Assembly: GCF_019218295.1 (NCBI RefSeq)
Contig: NZ_JAHUZF010000003.1
Span: 186,001-250,000, forward strand
DNA length: 64,000 nucleotides
Direction: 5' to 3'
From: Maritimibacter sp. DP1N21-5
GTDB lineage: Bacteria > Pseudomonadota > Alphaproteobacteria > Rhodobacterales > Rhodobacteraceae
Shown: piece after piece, positions 1 through 8,123 of the stretch
Layout: each line of letters starts with the position of its first letter
Numbering within the stretch: the first letter of the stretch is position 1
The notes under the pieces: generated by a model
Database searches by the model: none
Told to the model about the DNA's origin: nothing
What the model saw: only the letters and a program-made list of their open reading frames with translations
Made by a program: the position numbers and the translations under genes

Positions 1-791
1 TGACCGAAATCGCGGAACGCTTCCCCCTGTCCGTCTTTCCGCAGGCGGTGGGGCTGAGGGAAGTGCATGACCGCTATCTCGTCGACTACGGCAATTGCGT
101 CTTCAACGCGATGGGACCGGACAATCGGCTGCGGCGGGAGGCCATCGACTACACCCGCGAGATCGCCCCCTGGATCATGGCGGCCTGTGCCCGCGATAGG
201 CTGACGCCGGATGGTATCGGGGCAGCGATCTATGCCGACGCCGATGCGGGCGAGATCACCGAGGGCGAAGCCGCGATGTTGGTGCGCTCGCTCCTGTCGG
301 CCGGGGTGGACACGACCGTTTCGGGCATCGGCAACGCGCTTTTCTGTTTCGCCGAGAACCCTGTCGAATGGGACAAGCTGCGCGCCGACCCGAGCCTGAT
401 CAAACCGGCATTCGAGGAGGTTCTGCGCTATTCCTTCCCGGTCCATACCTTCGGTCGGACCGCGGGCGTGGATACGGAAATCTCCGGGCATCCGGTGGAG
501 GAGGGAACCAAGATACTCGCCGTGATCGGTGCAGCCAACCGCGATCCCGAGAAATGGGGGGCGGATGCGGACCAGTTCCGGGTCGACCGCCGCCCCGTAG
601 GTCAGATCGGTTTCGGCGCAGGTATCCACGGTTGTGTCGGCCAGAACATTGCCCGAGGCGAGACGGCCGCGATCCTCACCGCGCTTGCCGCCAAAGTGAA
701 GCGGATCGAGTTCGACGGCGCGCCGGTCTGGCGGCCCTCGAACGCGATCCACGCACTCGACTGCCTGCCGCTGCGGTTTGTTCCGGCGTAG
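1..791 (+). CDS. Cytochrome P450, 3' part (5' end outside window)
   Basis: The reading frame is open from the first bases (first full codon at position 3), so the N-terminus lies outside the window. Visible P450 hallmarks, in order, are an I-helix stretch with AGVDTT, which is the oxygen-activation threonine motif, the K-helix ExxR (EEVLR), and the heme-thiolate loop FGAGIHGCVG with its cysteine ligand. The protein should be a soluble monooxygenase needing a ferredoxin and a reductase, neither of which is encoded nearby. The heme loop and the text around ExxR resemble CYP199-type bacterial P450s that act on substituted benzoates, but that substrate assignment is only an impression. A MarR regulator starts 14 bases after the stop codon, so the two are probably co-transcribed. 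Confidence 0.93.
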   Translation, partial: TEIAERFPLSVFPQAVGLREVHDRYLVDYGNCVFNAMGPDNRLRREAIDYTREIAPWIMAACARDRLTPDGIGAAIYADADAGEITEGEAAMLVRSLLSAGVDTTVSGIGNALFCFAENPVEWDKLRADPSLIKPAFEEVLRYSFPVHTFGRTAGVDTEISGHPVEEGTKILAVIGAANRDPEKWGADADQFRVDRRPVGQIGFGAGIHGCVGQNIARGETAAILTALAAKVKRIEFDGAPVWRPSNAIHALDCLPLRFVPA

Positions 792-804
792 GGACGAGGA
801 GCGT

Positions 805-1287
805 ATGACCCGCGAGACTCACAGGTCGACGAAGGACCGCGAGGGAGAGACGATCCTCGACCTCGAAACTTACGTGCCCTTTCTTCTGTCGGTCGCGGCA
901 GCGGCCTGGACCCGAACGACATCGGCCGAATATCGGGCGCACTTCGGGCTGGGGATCACAGACTGGCGGGTGATTTCGATGCTCAATATCGAACCCAAGA
1001 TCACGGCGAACCGGATCTGTCAGGTGATCCACATGGACAAGGCGGCGGTCAGTCGGGCCTTGCACACGCTGTCCGAGGCGGGGATCGTCGCCTTCGACGC
1101 GCCGAAGCAGAACCCTCGGAACCGGACCTGGTGGCTCACCGACAAGGGGCGGGGGCTCCATGCAGACATTCTCGGCGTGGCGCTGGAGCATGAGGCGAAG
1201 ATGATGGCGGGGGTCGCGGGGGAAGACTTGGACACCTTCCTCTCCGTGCTGCGCCGTATGCACGTGAACCTCTCGGCGAAGTCTTAG
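805..1287 (+). CDS. MarR family transcriptional regulator
   Basis: This 160-residue protein has MarR architecture. An N-terminal helix is followed by a winged helix-turn-helix at roughly residues 50-120, where the recognition helix reads MDKAAVSRAL and the wing has the usual aromatic-basic pattern around WWLTDKG, and then by C-terminal dimer helices. I chose the ATG at 805 because GACGAGGAG sits just before it; an in-frame TTG at 778 would start inside the P450 gene without a ribosome site. MarR proteins usually repress neighbouring genes and are released by aromatic ligands, so control of the upstream P450 is a fair inference. Its stop codon overlaps that of the convergent Sua5 gene. Confidence 0.9.
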   Translation: MTRETHRSTKDREGETILDLETYVPFLLSVAAAAWTRTTSAEYRAHFGLGITDWRVISMLNIEPKITANRICQVIHMDKAAVSRALHTLSEAGIVAFDAPKQNPRNRTWWLTDKGRGLHADILGVALEHEAKMMAGVAGEDLDTFLSVLRRMHVNLSAKS

Positions 1288-2249
1288 CGCGGTGCCGCCG
1301 CTCGCCGAAGCCGGTCGTTGATCGCACGGCCCAACCCTTCGTCAGGGATCGGGGACACCGCGATGGGGGCGGTCCCGTCCCGGTCCATCTCGTGCATCAT
1401 GCGAAAGAGGTTCGCCGCCGCTTCCACCAGATCGCCACGGGGCGACAGGTTCCAGTCGGCCTCGACATCCCCGAACCCCAGGAGCCGCTCACCGGGCCGC
1501 GCCGTTTCGGCACCGAGCCTCACCGGCGCGTCGGGCGCATAGTGGCTGGCGAGCTGGCCCGGCGCGGTGATCCGCGCGCCCTCGTCGCGAGTGGCGAGCG
1601 GCGCGCCCAATGCGGCCTCGATGTCCTCGACCGAGAGGCCGCCCGGTCTCAGCACAACTGGGCGCGGAACCGTGGGGCGAGGCGCGAAACCGACGATGGT
1701 GCTTTCCACGCCGACACCGCAGGGGCCACCGTCCAGAACCGCCGCGATCCGTCCGGAGAGCCCGGCCATCACATGCGCGGCCGTGGTTGGTGAAATCCGC
1801 CCGGATGGGTTGGCCGAGGGGGCGACGATGGGGCGATCGACGGCGCGCAGAAGCCGCTGCGCCACCGGATGCGCCGGCACCCGCACTGCCACCGTGGAAA
1901 GCCCCGCGCTCACCAGTGCCGACATCCCGGCCTCCGGGCGCGCTTCGAGCACCAGCGTGAGCGGTCCCGGCCAGAACGCCTCGGCAAGGGTGCGCGCTTC
2001 GTCCGTCAGGACGGCGATCCGTTCCACGCCGGCAAGATCGGGCACATGCGCGATCAGCGGATTGAACCTTGGCCGACCCTTGGCTTCGTAGATCCCCGCA
2101 ACGGCCAGATCGTTGCCCGCATCTCCGCCCAGACCATAGACCGTTTCGGTCGGGAAACTGACGAGAGCACCCCGGCGCAGAAGGTCGGCCGCCTCGGCGA
2201 TGCCGGCCTCGTCCGCCTGCAGGAGCCTTGTCTGAAGTGCCGGAGCCAT
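1284..2249 (-). CDS. tsaC: L-threonylcarbamoyladenylate synthase, Sua5/TsaC type
   Basis: The 321-residue product makes threonylcarbamoyl-AMP from threonine, bicarbonate and ATP, the first step of t6A formation at position 37 of ANN-decoding tRNAs. The N-terminal YrdC-like domain (about residues 10-195) is plain, with SFPTETVYGLG and the basic KGRP stretch. The remaining 120 residues match the Sua5 C-terminal domain, so this is the long form rather than the short E. coli TsaC. The start at 2249 begins MAPAL; the frame stays open for another 100 codons upstream, but that part lies over the dehydrogenase gene and is not credible. It converges on the MarR gene, with the two stop codons overlapping by four bases. 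Confidence 0.93.
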   Translation of the reverse strand: MAPALQTRLLQADEAGIAEAADLLRRGALVSFPTETVYGLGGDAGNDLAVAGIYEAKGRPRFNPLIAHVPDLAGVERIAVLTDEARTLAEAFWPGPLTLVLEARPEAGMSALVSAGLSTVAVRVPAHPVAQRLLRAVDRPIVAPSANPSGRISPTTAAHVMAGLSGRIAAVLDGGPCGVGVESTIVGFAPRPTVPRPVVLRPGGLSVEDIEAALGAPLATRDEGARITAPGQLASHYAPDAPVRLGAETARPGERLLGFGDVEADWNLSPRGDLVEAAANLFRMMHEMDRDGTAPIAVSPIPDEGLGRAINDRLRRAAAPR

Positions 2250-2346
2250 GACGCCGCGTTGTCCTTGTCTCGCATTGTGAAAGCAATAAGTTTCAGCCAA
2301 CCGCCTATAGCCCCGGCAAAGGCCCACGTCCAACGAAAGGTGACCC

Positions 2347-4062
2347 ATGCCCTTCCGCTCGCCCGTCTCCGACTTCCAGTTCCTGCTCGACAACGTTGTC
2401 GATTTCGCTGCCGTCGCAGCGACCGAGAAATTCGCGGAGGCCACCGACGACACAGTGACCGCGATCCTCACCGAAGCGGCCAAGCTGTCGGACGAGGTGG
2501 TCGCGCCTCTCAATCGTAGTGGCGACCTCGATCCCGCGAAGCTGGAAAACGGCGTGGTGCGCACCTCGAAGGGGTTCAGGGAGGGCTATCAGGCCATTGC
2601 CGAGGGCGGCTGGGTCGGTATCTCGGGCGATCCTGAATATGGCGGCATGGGGCTTCCCTTCACGCTGGCGGCGAGCGTGAACGACATGCTTTCAGGGGCC
2701 TGCCTTGCGCTCGGGCTGAACCCGCTTCTGACGCAGGGTCAGATCGAGGCGCTGGAAACCCATGCCTCGGATCAGCTCAAGGACACTTATCTGCCCAGGC
2801 TGACGTCTGGCGAATGGACCGGGACCATGAACCTGACCGAACCGCAGGCCGGATCGGACGTGGGCGGGCTTACCTCCAAGGCGACGCGCAACGACGACGG
2901 GACCTATGCCGTCACCGGCCAGAAGATCTTCATCTCCTGGGGCGATCACGACGTGGCTGCGAACGTCTGCCACCTCGTCCTCGCGCGGCTGCCGGACGGC
3001 AAGCCGGGGACCAAGGGGATCAGTCTTTTCATGGTGCCGAAGTTCATCCCGGACGAGAACGGCGAAGCCGGCAAGGCCAATGATCTGCGCGTCGTCAGCC
3101 TCGAACACAAGATGGGCCTTCATGGCTCGCCGACCTGCGTGATGAGCTTCGAGGGGGCGACTGGCTGGCTCGTAGGCGAGGAACACAACGGCATGGCCTG
3201 CATGTTCACGATGATGAACAACGCCCGGCTTCAGGTCGGGGTGCAGGGTGTGGGCATCGCTGAGGCGGCCTATCAGCATGCCCTGACCTATGCGCTCGAC
3301 CGCAAACAGGGACGCACGCCCATCGAGAACGGGCGCGGCACCATCGTGGATTTCGCGGATGTGCGGCGGATGCTGCTTCAGATGCGTTCCGAGACCTATG
3401 CCGCGCGTGCCATCGCGCTCGCCTGTTCCGTGGCGATCGACATGAGCCATGCGACCGGGGACAAGGAGTGGGAGGCGCGGGCGGCTTTCCTCACCCCCAT
3501 CGCGAAAAGCTACGGCACCGATACCGGCATCAAGGTGTCCGAGCTTGGAGTGCAGGTGCACGGCGGCATGGGCTTTGTCGAGGAGACCGGCGCGGCGCAG
3601 TATTCCCGCGACGTGCGCGTGACCTCGATCTACGAAGGCACCAACGGCATTCAGGCGATGGACCTCGTCGCGCGCAAGATGATGGACGGCGGCGACATGG
3701 CCTTCCGCCTGCTGGACGAGATCGAGAGCTTCAACGAAACGATCCGGGAAAGCCACGGCGACCTTGCCGGGCCGGTCTGGGACGCGGCGGAGACCCTGAG
3801 AGAGGCAACCGAATGGTTGCTCGAACAGGACCTTCAGACCCGGTTCGCAGGCGCGGTGCCCTATCAATCCGCTTTCGCGCGGGTGCTTGGCGCCTACTAC
3901 CACCTGAAGTCGGCCCATGCCGAGGGCGAACCCGGCCCTCGCACCGCGCTTGCCCGGTTCTATATCGAGCGTCTCCTGCCCGACCACGAAGCCAACCTCG
4001 CCGCTGCGCGGGCCGGGGCGGAGGGTCTTTATGCCTTCGGCATCGAGGAGCTGTCGGCGTGA
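2347..4062 (+). CDS. Acyl-CoA dehydrogenase, DmdC-like long form
   Basis: This is a 571-residue FAD acyl-CoA dehydrogenase. The FAD/substrate region includes [13 protein letters not shown] near residue 160 and TGQKIFIS, and the catalytic-base region reads [12 protein letters not shown] near residue 430. A C-terminal extension of about 120 residues places it in the long family that includes 3-methylmercaptopropionyl-CoA dehydrogenase (DmdC) of DMSP demethylation. Roseobacters carry several such paralogues, so the substrate is uncertain. The start is preceded by AAAGGTGA. Its stop shares one base with the start of the MBL hydrolase (TGATG), implying translational coupling. Upstream, TATAGC near 2306 could be a -10, but I see no convincing -35. 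Confidence 0.93.
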   Translation: MPFRSPVSDFQFLLDNVVDFAAVAATEKFAEATDDTVTAILTEAAKLSDEVVAPLNRSGDLDPAKLENGVVRTSKGFREGYQAIAEGGWVGISGDPEYGGMGLPFTLAASVNDMLSGACLALGLNPLLTQGQIEALETHASDQLKDTYLPRLTSGEWTGTMNLTEPQAGSDVGGLTSKATRNDDGTYAVTGQKIFISWGDHDVAANVCHLVLARLPDGKPGTKGISLFMVPKFIPDENGEAGKANDLRVVSLEHKMGLHGSPTCVMSFEGATGWLVGEEHNGMACMFTMMNNARLQVGVQGVGIAEAAYQHALTYALDRKQGRTPIENGRGTIVDFADVRRMLLQMRSETYAARAIALACSVAIDMSHATGDKEWEARAAFLTPIAKSYGTDTGIKVSELGVQVHGGMGFVEETGAAQYSRDVRVTSIYEGTNGIQAMDLVARKMMDGGDMAFRLLDEIESFNETIRESHGDLAGPVWDAAETLREATEWLLEQDLQTRFAGAVPYQSAFARVLGAYYHLKSAHAEGEPGPRTALARFYIERLLPDHEANLAAARAGAEGLYAFGIEELSA

Positions 4063-5096
4063 TGGTCGCCCCTCTCGCCTTTCCGTGGGAGGATCCTCCC
4101 GCTGAAGGCGAGGTGACGGAAGTGGCCGAGGGCGTTCTTTGGATCAGGATGCCGCTTCCCATGAAGCTCGACCATGTGAACGTCTTTGCCTTCGACGATC
4201 CCGAGGGCTGGACCATCGTTGACACGGGACTGGACAGCAAGCGCGCCCGCGCGATCTGGGAGACGCTTTTGTCGGGTCCGCTTGCCGGGCGGCAAGTGGC
4301 GCGGGTCGTCGTCACGCACCATCACCCGGACCACATCGGCCTCGCGGGATATTTTCAGCGTCACCATGGGGCCGAGCTCGTCACCACTCGCACGGCCTGG
4401 CTCATGGCGCGGATGCTGCGGCTCGACGAACAGGAGCGCCCCGTCGACGAAACGCTCGCCTTCTGGCGGTCGGCGGGCATGGATCGCGAGATCTATGAGA
4501 AGCGCAAGGAAGAGCGGCCCTTCAACTTCGCCGACATCGTGAGCGAACTGCCCCTTGGCTTCACACGGATCAAGGAAGGCGACAGCATCACCTTCGGTGG
4601 ACGCACCTGGGACGTGCGCATTGGCAACGGCCACGCGCCCGAACATGCCACCTTCTGGTCGCGCGACGACGCCCTTGTCCACGGGGGCGACCAGCTGCTC
4701 GCCACGATTTCCCCGAACCTCGGCGTCTATGCGACCGAGCCCGAGGCCGACCCGGTCGGCGAATGGCTCGAAAGCTGCGAACGGCTCAAGCAATACGCGA
4801 CGCCGGAACAGCTCGTGCTGCCCGGTCACAAGCTGCCCTATACCGGGCTGCCCACGAGGATGCGCCAACTCATCGAGAACCACCATTCGGCGTTGCGCCG
4901 GCTCCTCGCAGCCATCGAGGAACCGCGCACTGCGGTCGAATGTTTCCCGGCGATCTTCAAGCGAAAGATCGGGGATGCCGAATATGGCCTCGCTCTGGTT
5001 GAAGCGCTCGCGCATCTGAACCACCTTTACCAGATCGGCCAGGCCACGCGGGAACGCGGACCTGACGATGCGTGGATCTGGAAGAAACAGGGGTAA
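4062..5096 (+). CDS. MBL-fold metallo-hydrolase
   Basis: The 344-residue protein has the metallo-beta-lactamase metal site HxHxDH as THHHPDHIG (His86, His88, Asp90, His91), with later ligand regions around GNGHAPEH and HGGDQ. The last ~80 residues look like the helical/winged C-terminal part of LACTB2-like hydrolases. Members of this superfamily cleave thioesters, glyoxalase-type substrates or phosphodiesters; lying in an operon with an acyl-CoA dehydrogenase, a thioester or related hydrolase is the likeliest role, though this is inference. The ATG is fixed by its one-base overlap with the dehydrogenase stop. No signal peptide is seen, so it should be cytoplasmic. Confidence 0.92.
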   Translation: MVAPLAFPWEDPPAEGEVTEVAEGVLWIRMPLPMKLDHVNVFAFDDPEGWTIVDTGLDSKRARAIWETLLSGPLAGRQVARVVVTHHHPDHIGLAGYFQRHHGAELVTTRTAWLMARMLRLDEQERPVDETLAFWRSAGMDREIYEKRKEERPFNFADIVSELPLGFTRIKEGDSITFGGRTWDVRIGNGHAPEHATFWSRDDALVHGGDQLLATISPNLGVYATEPEADPVGEWLESCERLKQYATPEQLVLPGHKLPYTGLPTRMRQLIENHHSALRRLLAAIEEPRTAVECFPAIFKRKIGDAEYGLALVEALAHLNHLYQIGQATRERGPDDAWIWKKQG

Positions 5097-5099
5097 GAC

Positions 5100-5576
5100 A
5101 TGTCCGTAACGGGAATCGAACGCAGGCCGGGGCGGGCCGTGCATTGCGACGATCATGCAGAACCGACGCCGGAACAGGTGCCCTTGCCGGACGCGCTCAC
5201 CCATGAGCCCATCGACAAGAAAAGCCCCGCGCAATGGGCCTATGAGCGGCTCATCCTCTATATCCAGAACTTCGAACTGAAGCTCGACCGCGACCACGAG
5301 GTCGCCATGGGTTTTGTCGGCGGCGATGCTGGTGTGCTCAGGATCGAGGGGCTTGGGTATTTCGACCCGGATATCGTGACGTTCTACGGCGCCGAACGTG
5401 ACGGCACCAAGACCCAGCTCGTCCAGCATGTGAGCCAGCTCAATGTGATGCTGAAGGCCATGCCGCGCCCGAAAGAGGAAAAGGATGAGGAGCCCTATCG
5501 CATCGGGTTTCGGCTCGCACGGGACCTGGAACAGGGGCAGGACGGGGACCAAGAGGCGACACCTGGGGCCAAATAG
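5100..5576 (+). CDS. DUF6173-type conserved protein of the dehydrogenase operon
   Basis: This 158-residue soluble protein has no enzyme motif that I recognise. It begins three bases after the hydrolase stop and is probably the third gene of the dehydrogenase-hydrolase operon. The core (about residues 40-120) is well structured, with AQWAYERLILYIQNFE followed by alternating hydrophobic positions; both ends are charged and probably disordered, and the C-terminus is rich in Glu, Gln and Asp. I associate this pattern with DUF6173 proteins of Rhodobacteraceae, from memory rather than a search. Its constant place behind an acyl-CoA dehydrogenase would suggest an accessory role. Confidence 0.82.
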   Translation: MSVTGIERRPGRAVHCDDHAEPTPEQVPLPDALTHEPIDKKSPAQWAYERLILYIQNFELKLDRDHEVAMGFVGGDAGVLRIEGLGYFDPDIVTFYGAERDGTKTQLVQHVSQLNVMLKAMPRPKEEKDEEPYRIGFRLARDLEQGQDGDQEATPGAK

Positions 5577-5597
5577 CCCTTTTCACGCGCCAAAGTC

Positions 5598-5626
5598 GTG
5601 ACAGACCCATCGGAATCGTCTATCGG
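5598..5626 (+). promoter_or_regulatory. Putative sigma-70 promoter of the oxidase subunit IV gene
   Basis: GTGACA (5598-5603) and TATCGG (5621-5626) are separated by exactly 17 bases, and transcription would start near the A-rich run at about 5632, leaving a short leader before the ATG at 5657. The match to consensus is moderate and untested. Confidence 0.35.
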
Positions 5627-5656
5627 ACAAAAAAATTCGAATGCGAGGGCAACGAA

Positions 5657-5791
5657 ATGGCTGAACACGAACCCGGCACGATGGATATCCGTGTGCAGGA
5701 AAAGACTTTTGATGGATTCATCAAGTTCACGGTACGCTCGGTGATCGCGATCATCGTGGTGCTGATCCTGCTGGCCATCGTCGGCGCCTGA
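5657..5791 (+). CDS. aa3-type cytochrome c oxidase subunit IV (micropeptide)
   Basis: A 44-residue protein begins at the ATG at 5657, preceded by GAGGG. The N-terminal half is soluble (MAEHEPGTMDIRVQEKTFDG) and the rest is a single membrane helix rich in Ile and Val, ending VGA. This is the pattern of the small subunit IV of alphaproteobacterial aa3 oxidases (the COX4_pro_2 family), which wraps the catalytic subunit in the inner membrane. No other oxidase subunit is nearby, which is normal because this gene is usually unlinked to the main oxidase genes. It is short enough to be missed by default gene callers. A terminator follows directly. Confidence 0.9.
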   Translation: MAEHEPGTMDIRVQEKTFDGFIKFTVRSVIAIIVVLILLAIVGA

Positions 5792-5799
5792 TCCCTTCG

Positions 5800-5824
5800 G
5801 GGCCGCCCCACCGGCGGCCCTTTT
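5800..5824 (+). terminator. Rho-independent terminator after oxidase subunit IV
   Basis: A perfect 8-bp stem, GGGCCGCC (5800-5807) with GGCGGCCC (5813-5820), closes a CCACC loop and is followed by TTTT. Confidence 0.8.
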
Positions 5825-5854
5825 CACGTCGACAATCTGTTCCGGGTGCACTCC

Positions 5855-6451
5855 ATGCGTCGCCTCCTGCTTGCTGTTTTCATGATGCTCGGTCTGGCCG
5901 CCTGTTCGGGCGAAAGCGTCTGGGCGCCGGATGAAGAGGTGCAGCGCGCCGTCTACCGTCACCCGGGTCCGCCGACCATCACGCTCTTCACGGTGATCGG
6001 GACCAAGAACGGGCAGGGCGGGCATTCGGGGCTCATGATCAACGGAAGCCAGCGGATCCTGTTCGATCCGGCGGGCACCTTCAACCACCCGCAGATCCCC
6101 GAACGCAACGACGTGCTTTTTGGCTTCAATGACCGGGCGGTGGCCTTTTACGAGGACTATCACGCACGCGAAACCTGGTACATCGTGCGCCATGAAAAGG
6201 TGGTGACACCCGAGGTCGCGCAACTGGCGATGCAGCTTGCGATGAACTACGGCGCCGTGCCGAAGGCCTATTGCGCCTCGTCGATCAGCGACATCCTGCG
6301 GCAGGTCCCGGGGTTCCAGAGCCTGCCCTCGACGATGTTCCCGGTCCCGCTGATGGAGGCCTTCAAGGGTCTGGGCGGCGTGACCGAGAGCGTCTATCGC
6401 GACAACGATCCCGACTTCAACGGCAACATTCTGGCGCCGGCGATTCGCTGA
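5855..6451 (+). CDS. Lipoprotein with possible permuted papain-like fold
   Basis: The 198-residue product has a lipoprotein signal: MRRLLLAVFMMLGLAAC with lipobox LAAC and acylated Cys17, so it should sit in the cell envelope. The mature part has GGHSGLMI (His57) early and AYCASSISDIL (Cys140) later. That His-then-Cys order, each next to a predicted strand or helix, is what circularly permuted NlpC/P60-like (YiiX-type) hydrolases show, so I suspect such a fold; I do not recognise the family. I prefer the ATG at 5855 because the in-frame GTG at 5846 would only add residues ahead of the signal peptide. The ribosome site is weak at either start. Confidence 0.85.
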   Translation: MRRLLLAVFMMLGLAACSGESVWAPDEEVQRAVYRHPGPPTITLFTVIGTKNGQGGHSGLMINGSQRILFDPAGTFNHPQIPERNDVLFGFNDRAVAFYEDYHARETWYIVRHEKVVTPEVAQLAMQLAMNYGAVPKAYCASSISDILRQVPGFQSLPSTMFPVPLMEAFKGLGGVTESVYRDNDPDFNGNILAPAIR

Positions 6452-6487
6452 CCTGCGCCTCCGCTGCCCTGCGCCAAGGGCGCGCGG

Positions 6488-6673
6488 TCAGAAATCGACC
6501 GCCAGCCCCTTTTTCTCCCAATCGCCATAGCGCACGGGCTCGGGCCCGTCGCGGCCGCCAAGCTCGCTGGGCAGGTCGAGCGCCTTCTGCGTCCTGCGGC
6601 GTTCCTCGGCCTCGGCCAGGGCGCGCTGCGCGGCGGGGGGAAGGTCCTTCTTGGCATCGGTATCGTCAGGCAT
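6488..6673 (-). CDS. SDHAF4-like succinate dehydrogenase assembly factor (DUF1674)
   Basis: This 61-residue protein ends with the family signature PEPVRYGDWEKKGLAVDF, the conserved C-terminus of DUF1674/SDHAF4 proteins. In mitochondria SDHAF4 binds the flavinated SdhA subunit and protects it before the dehydrogenase assembles; the bacterial protein is assumed to do the same in the cytoplasm. The first 40 residues are charged and probably disordered. The start at 6673 has AGGAAGAG before it. It is divergent from rsmB, with 66 bases between the two starts, an arrangement I recall from other Rhodobacteraceae. Confidence 0.9.
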   Translation of the reverse strand: MPDDTDAKKDLPPAAQRALAEAEERRRTQKALDLPSELGGRDGPEPVRYGDWEKKGLAVDF

Positions 6674-6739
6674 CGCTCTCTTCCTTCGTCTTCTGCTTTG
6701 ATATAGGCGGCGCAATGAGAATTGGCAAAGGATCGGCCG

Positions 6740-7999
6740 ATGGCAGGTGACGCGACATTGCCGCGCAAGCGCGCGCTGGACATTCTGGGCGACGTGACGG
6801 AAGAGCGGCGGCTCCTGTCCGAGGTCCTGCCCAAGCGGACGGCTTCGCTCGCACCCGAGGATCGCGCAAGGGTGCAGCGACTGGTCACGACGACCCTGCG
6901 CGCGATGGACCGCGCCGACCGCGCACTGGGCCCGCACCTCAAGAAACGTCCTGCGCCTCGGGTGATGAACCTCCTGCGGCTTGGCATGGTGGAAATCTGC
7001 GATCTGGTCGAAGCGCCGCATGGTGTCGTCAATTCCGCCGTCGCCATCGCGCGAAGCGACAAGAAGACCGAAGGCATGGCCGGGCTGGTCAATGCCGTCT
7101 TGCGCAAGGCAGATATCGAGGGGTGGCCGAATCTCCCCATCCCGCGGCTTCCGAAATGGCTGCGCAAACCGCTGGTGGACGACTACGGCAAGGAGATCGT
7201 CGCGGCGATCGAGGCCGCGCATTATGCAGGCGCGCCCATCGACCTTACCCCCAAGGGCGAGGCCGACGCAGTGGCCCGCGCCGTGGGCGGAACGGTCCTG
7301 CCGAATGGAACCGTGCGGCTTGCCGGTCAGGTGCAGGTCACCGCTTTGCCCGGTTACGACGCGGGCGACTGGTGGGTACAGGACGTTGCGGCTTCGCTGC
7401 CGGCCCGGGTGCTGGGCGCCAAGCCTGGCGAGCGTGTCCTCGACCTCTGCGCCGCACCCGGTGGCAAGACCCTGCAACTCGCCGCCGCCGGGGCCGATGT
7501 GACGGCGGTCGACGTGAACGCAGCACGCATGGCACGGGTCGAGGAGAACCTGGCGCGCACCGGGCTTTCCGCGACCTGTGTCGTCTCCGATGCGCTGGAA
7601 TACGAGGCCCCCGCCTTCGATGCCGTGCTTCTCGACGCGCCCTGCACCGCGACCGGCACGATCCGCCGCCACCCGGATCTGCCGCAGGCGAAGGATGGCG
7701 CGGATTTCCCGGGTCTCTTCGAACTTCAGGAGCATCTCATCGACCGGGCGCTCGGGCTTCTGAAACCCGGCGGGCGGCTGGTCTATTGCACCTGTTCGCT
7801 GCTCATCGACGAGGGCGAGGAACAGGTGCGCGACGCGCTCGCGCGGCATCCGGGGCTCAGGGTCGAGGCGATCTCGCCCGGCGATACCGGCTTCGACTTC
7901 GCCGTCGACGAGCTGGGTGGGCTGCGTCTGCGGCCGGATTTCCTGCCGGAACAGGGTGGGATGGACGGCTTCTACATCGCCCGCTTCGTCAAAGCCTGA
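6740..7999 (+). CDS. rsmB: 16S rRNA m5C967 methyltransferase RsmB
   Basis: The 419-residue enzyme methylates a cytosine of 16S rRNA using S-adenosylmethionine. The N-terminal 130 residues form the NusB-like RNA-binding domain. The C-terminal Rossmann methyltransferase shows motif I as DLCAAPGGKTLQLA, the release cysteine in LLDAPCTATG (Cys302) and the nucleophile in YCTCSLL (Cys352), the two-cysteine mechanism of RNA m5C enzymes. The ATG at 6740 follows AAAGGA at good spacing; an in-frame TTG at 6722 lies upstream of that ribosome site. It probably heads the run towards the heparinase-like gene, although a separate promoter may lie in the 125-base gap that follows. Confidence 0.95.
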   Translation: MAGDATLPRKRALDILGDVTEERRLLSEVLPKRTASLAPEDRARVQRLVTTTLRAMDRADRALGPHLKKRPAPRVMNLLRLGMVEICDLVEAPHGVVNSAVAIARSDKKTEGMAGLVNAVLRKADIEGWPNLPIPRLPKWLRKPLVDDYGKEIVAAIEAAHYAGAPIDLTPKGEADAVARAVGGTVLPNGTVRLAGQVQVTALPGYDAGDWWVQDVAASLPARVLGAKPGERVLDLCAAPGGKTLQLAAAGADVTAVDVNAARMARVEENLARTGLSATCVVSDALEYEAPAFDAVLLDAPCTATGTIRRHPDLPQAKDGADFPGLFELQEHLIDRALGLLKPGGRLVYCTCSLLIDEGEEQVRDALARHPGLRVEAISPGDTGFDFAVDELGGLRLRPDFLPEQGGMDGFYIARFVKA

Positions 8000-8029
8000 C
8001 GCGCGGTCCCTGAAGCCGACCTGAATCAC

Positions 8030-8058
8030 ATGACTCGCGCGTCGGCTCCCGCTAATGT
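8030..8058 (+). promoter_or_regulatory. Putative promoter upstream of the heparinase-purH run
   Basis: ATGACT (8030-8035) and TAATGT (8053-8058) are 17 bases apart. The -35 overlaps the loop between inverted arms AGCCGAC (8014-8020) and GTCGGCT (8041-8047), which could be a regulatory dyad or a weak rsmB terminator. Match quality is moderate. Confidence 0.3.
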
Positions 8059-8123
8059 GCCACGAGACCCCGCGAAGGGGCGTCTGCTGGACTGAGGCGA
8101 GGGCATTGGCGACGGACATCCCC

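Noticed and set aside
2283..2311. A promoter for the acyl-CoA dehydrogenase operon with TATAGC at 2306
   Set aside because: The region 17 bases upstream (GCAATA) has no similarity to a -35 element.
2250..2564. N-terminal extension of the Sua5 gene to 2564
   Set aside because: It would overlap the dehydrogenase gene by 218 bases. The YrdC fold starts immediately after ATG 2249.
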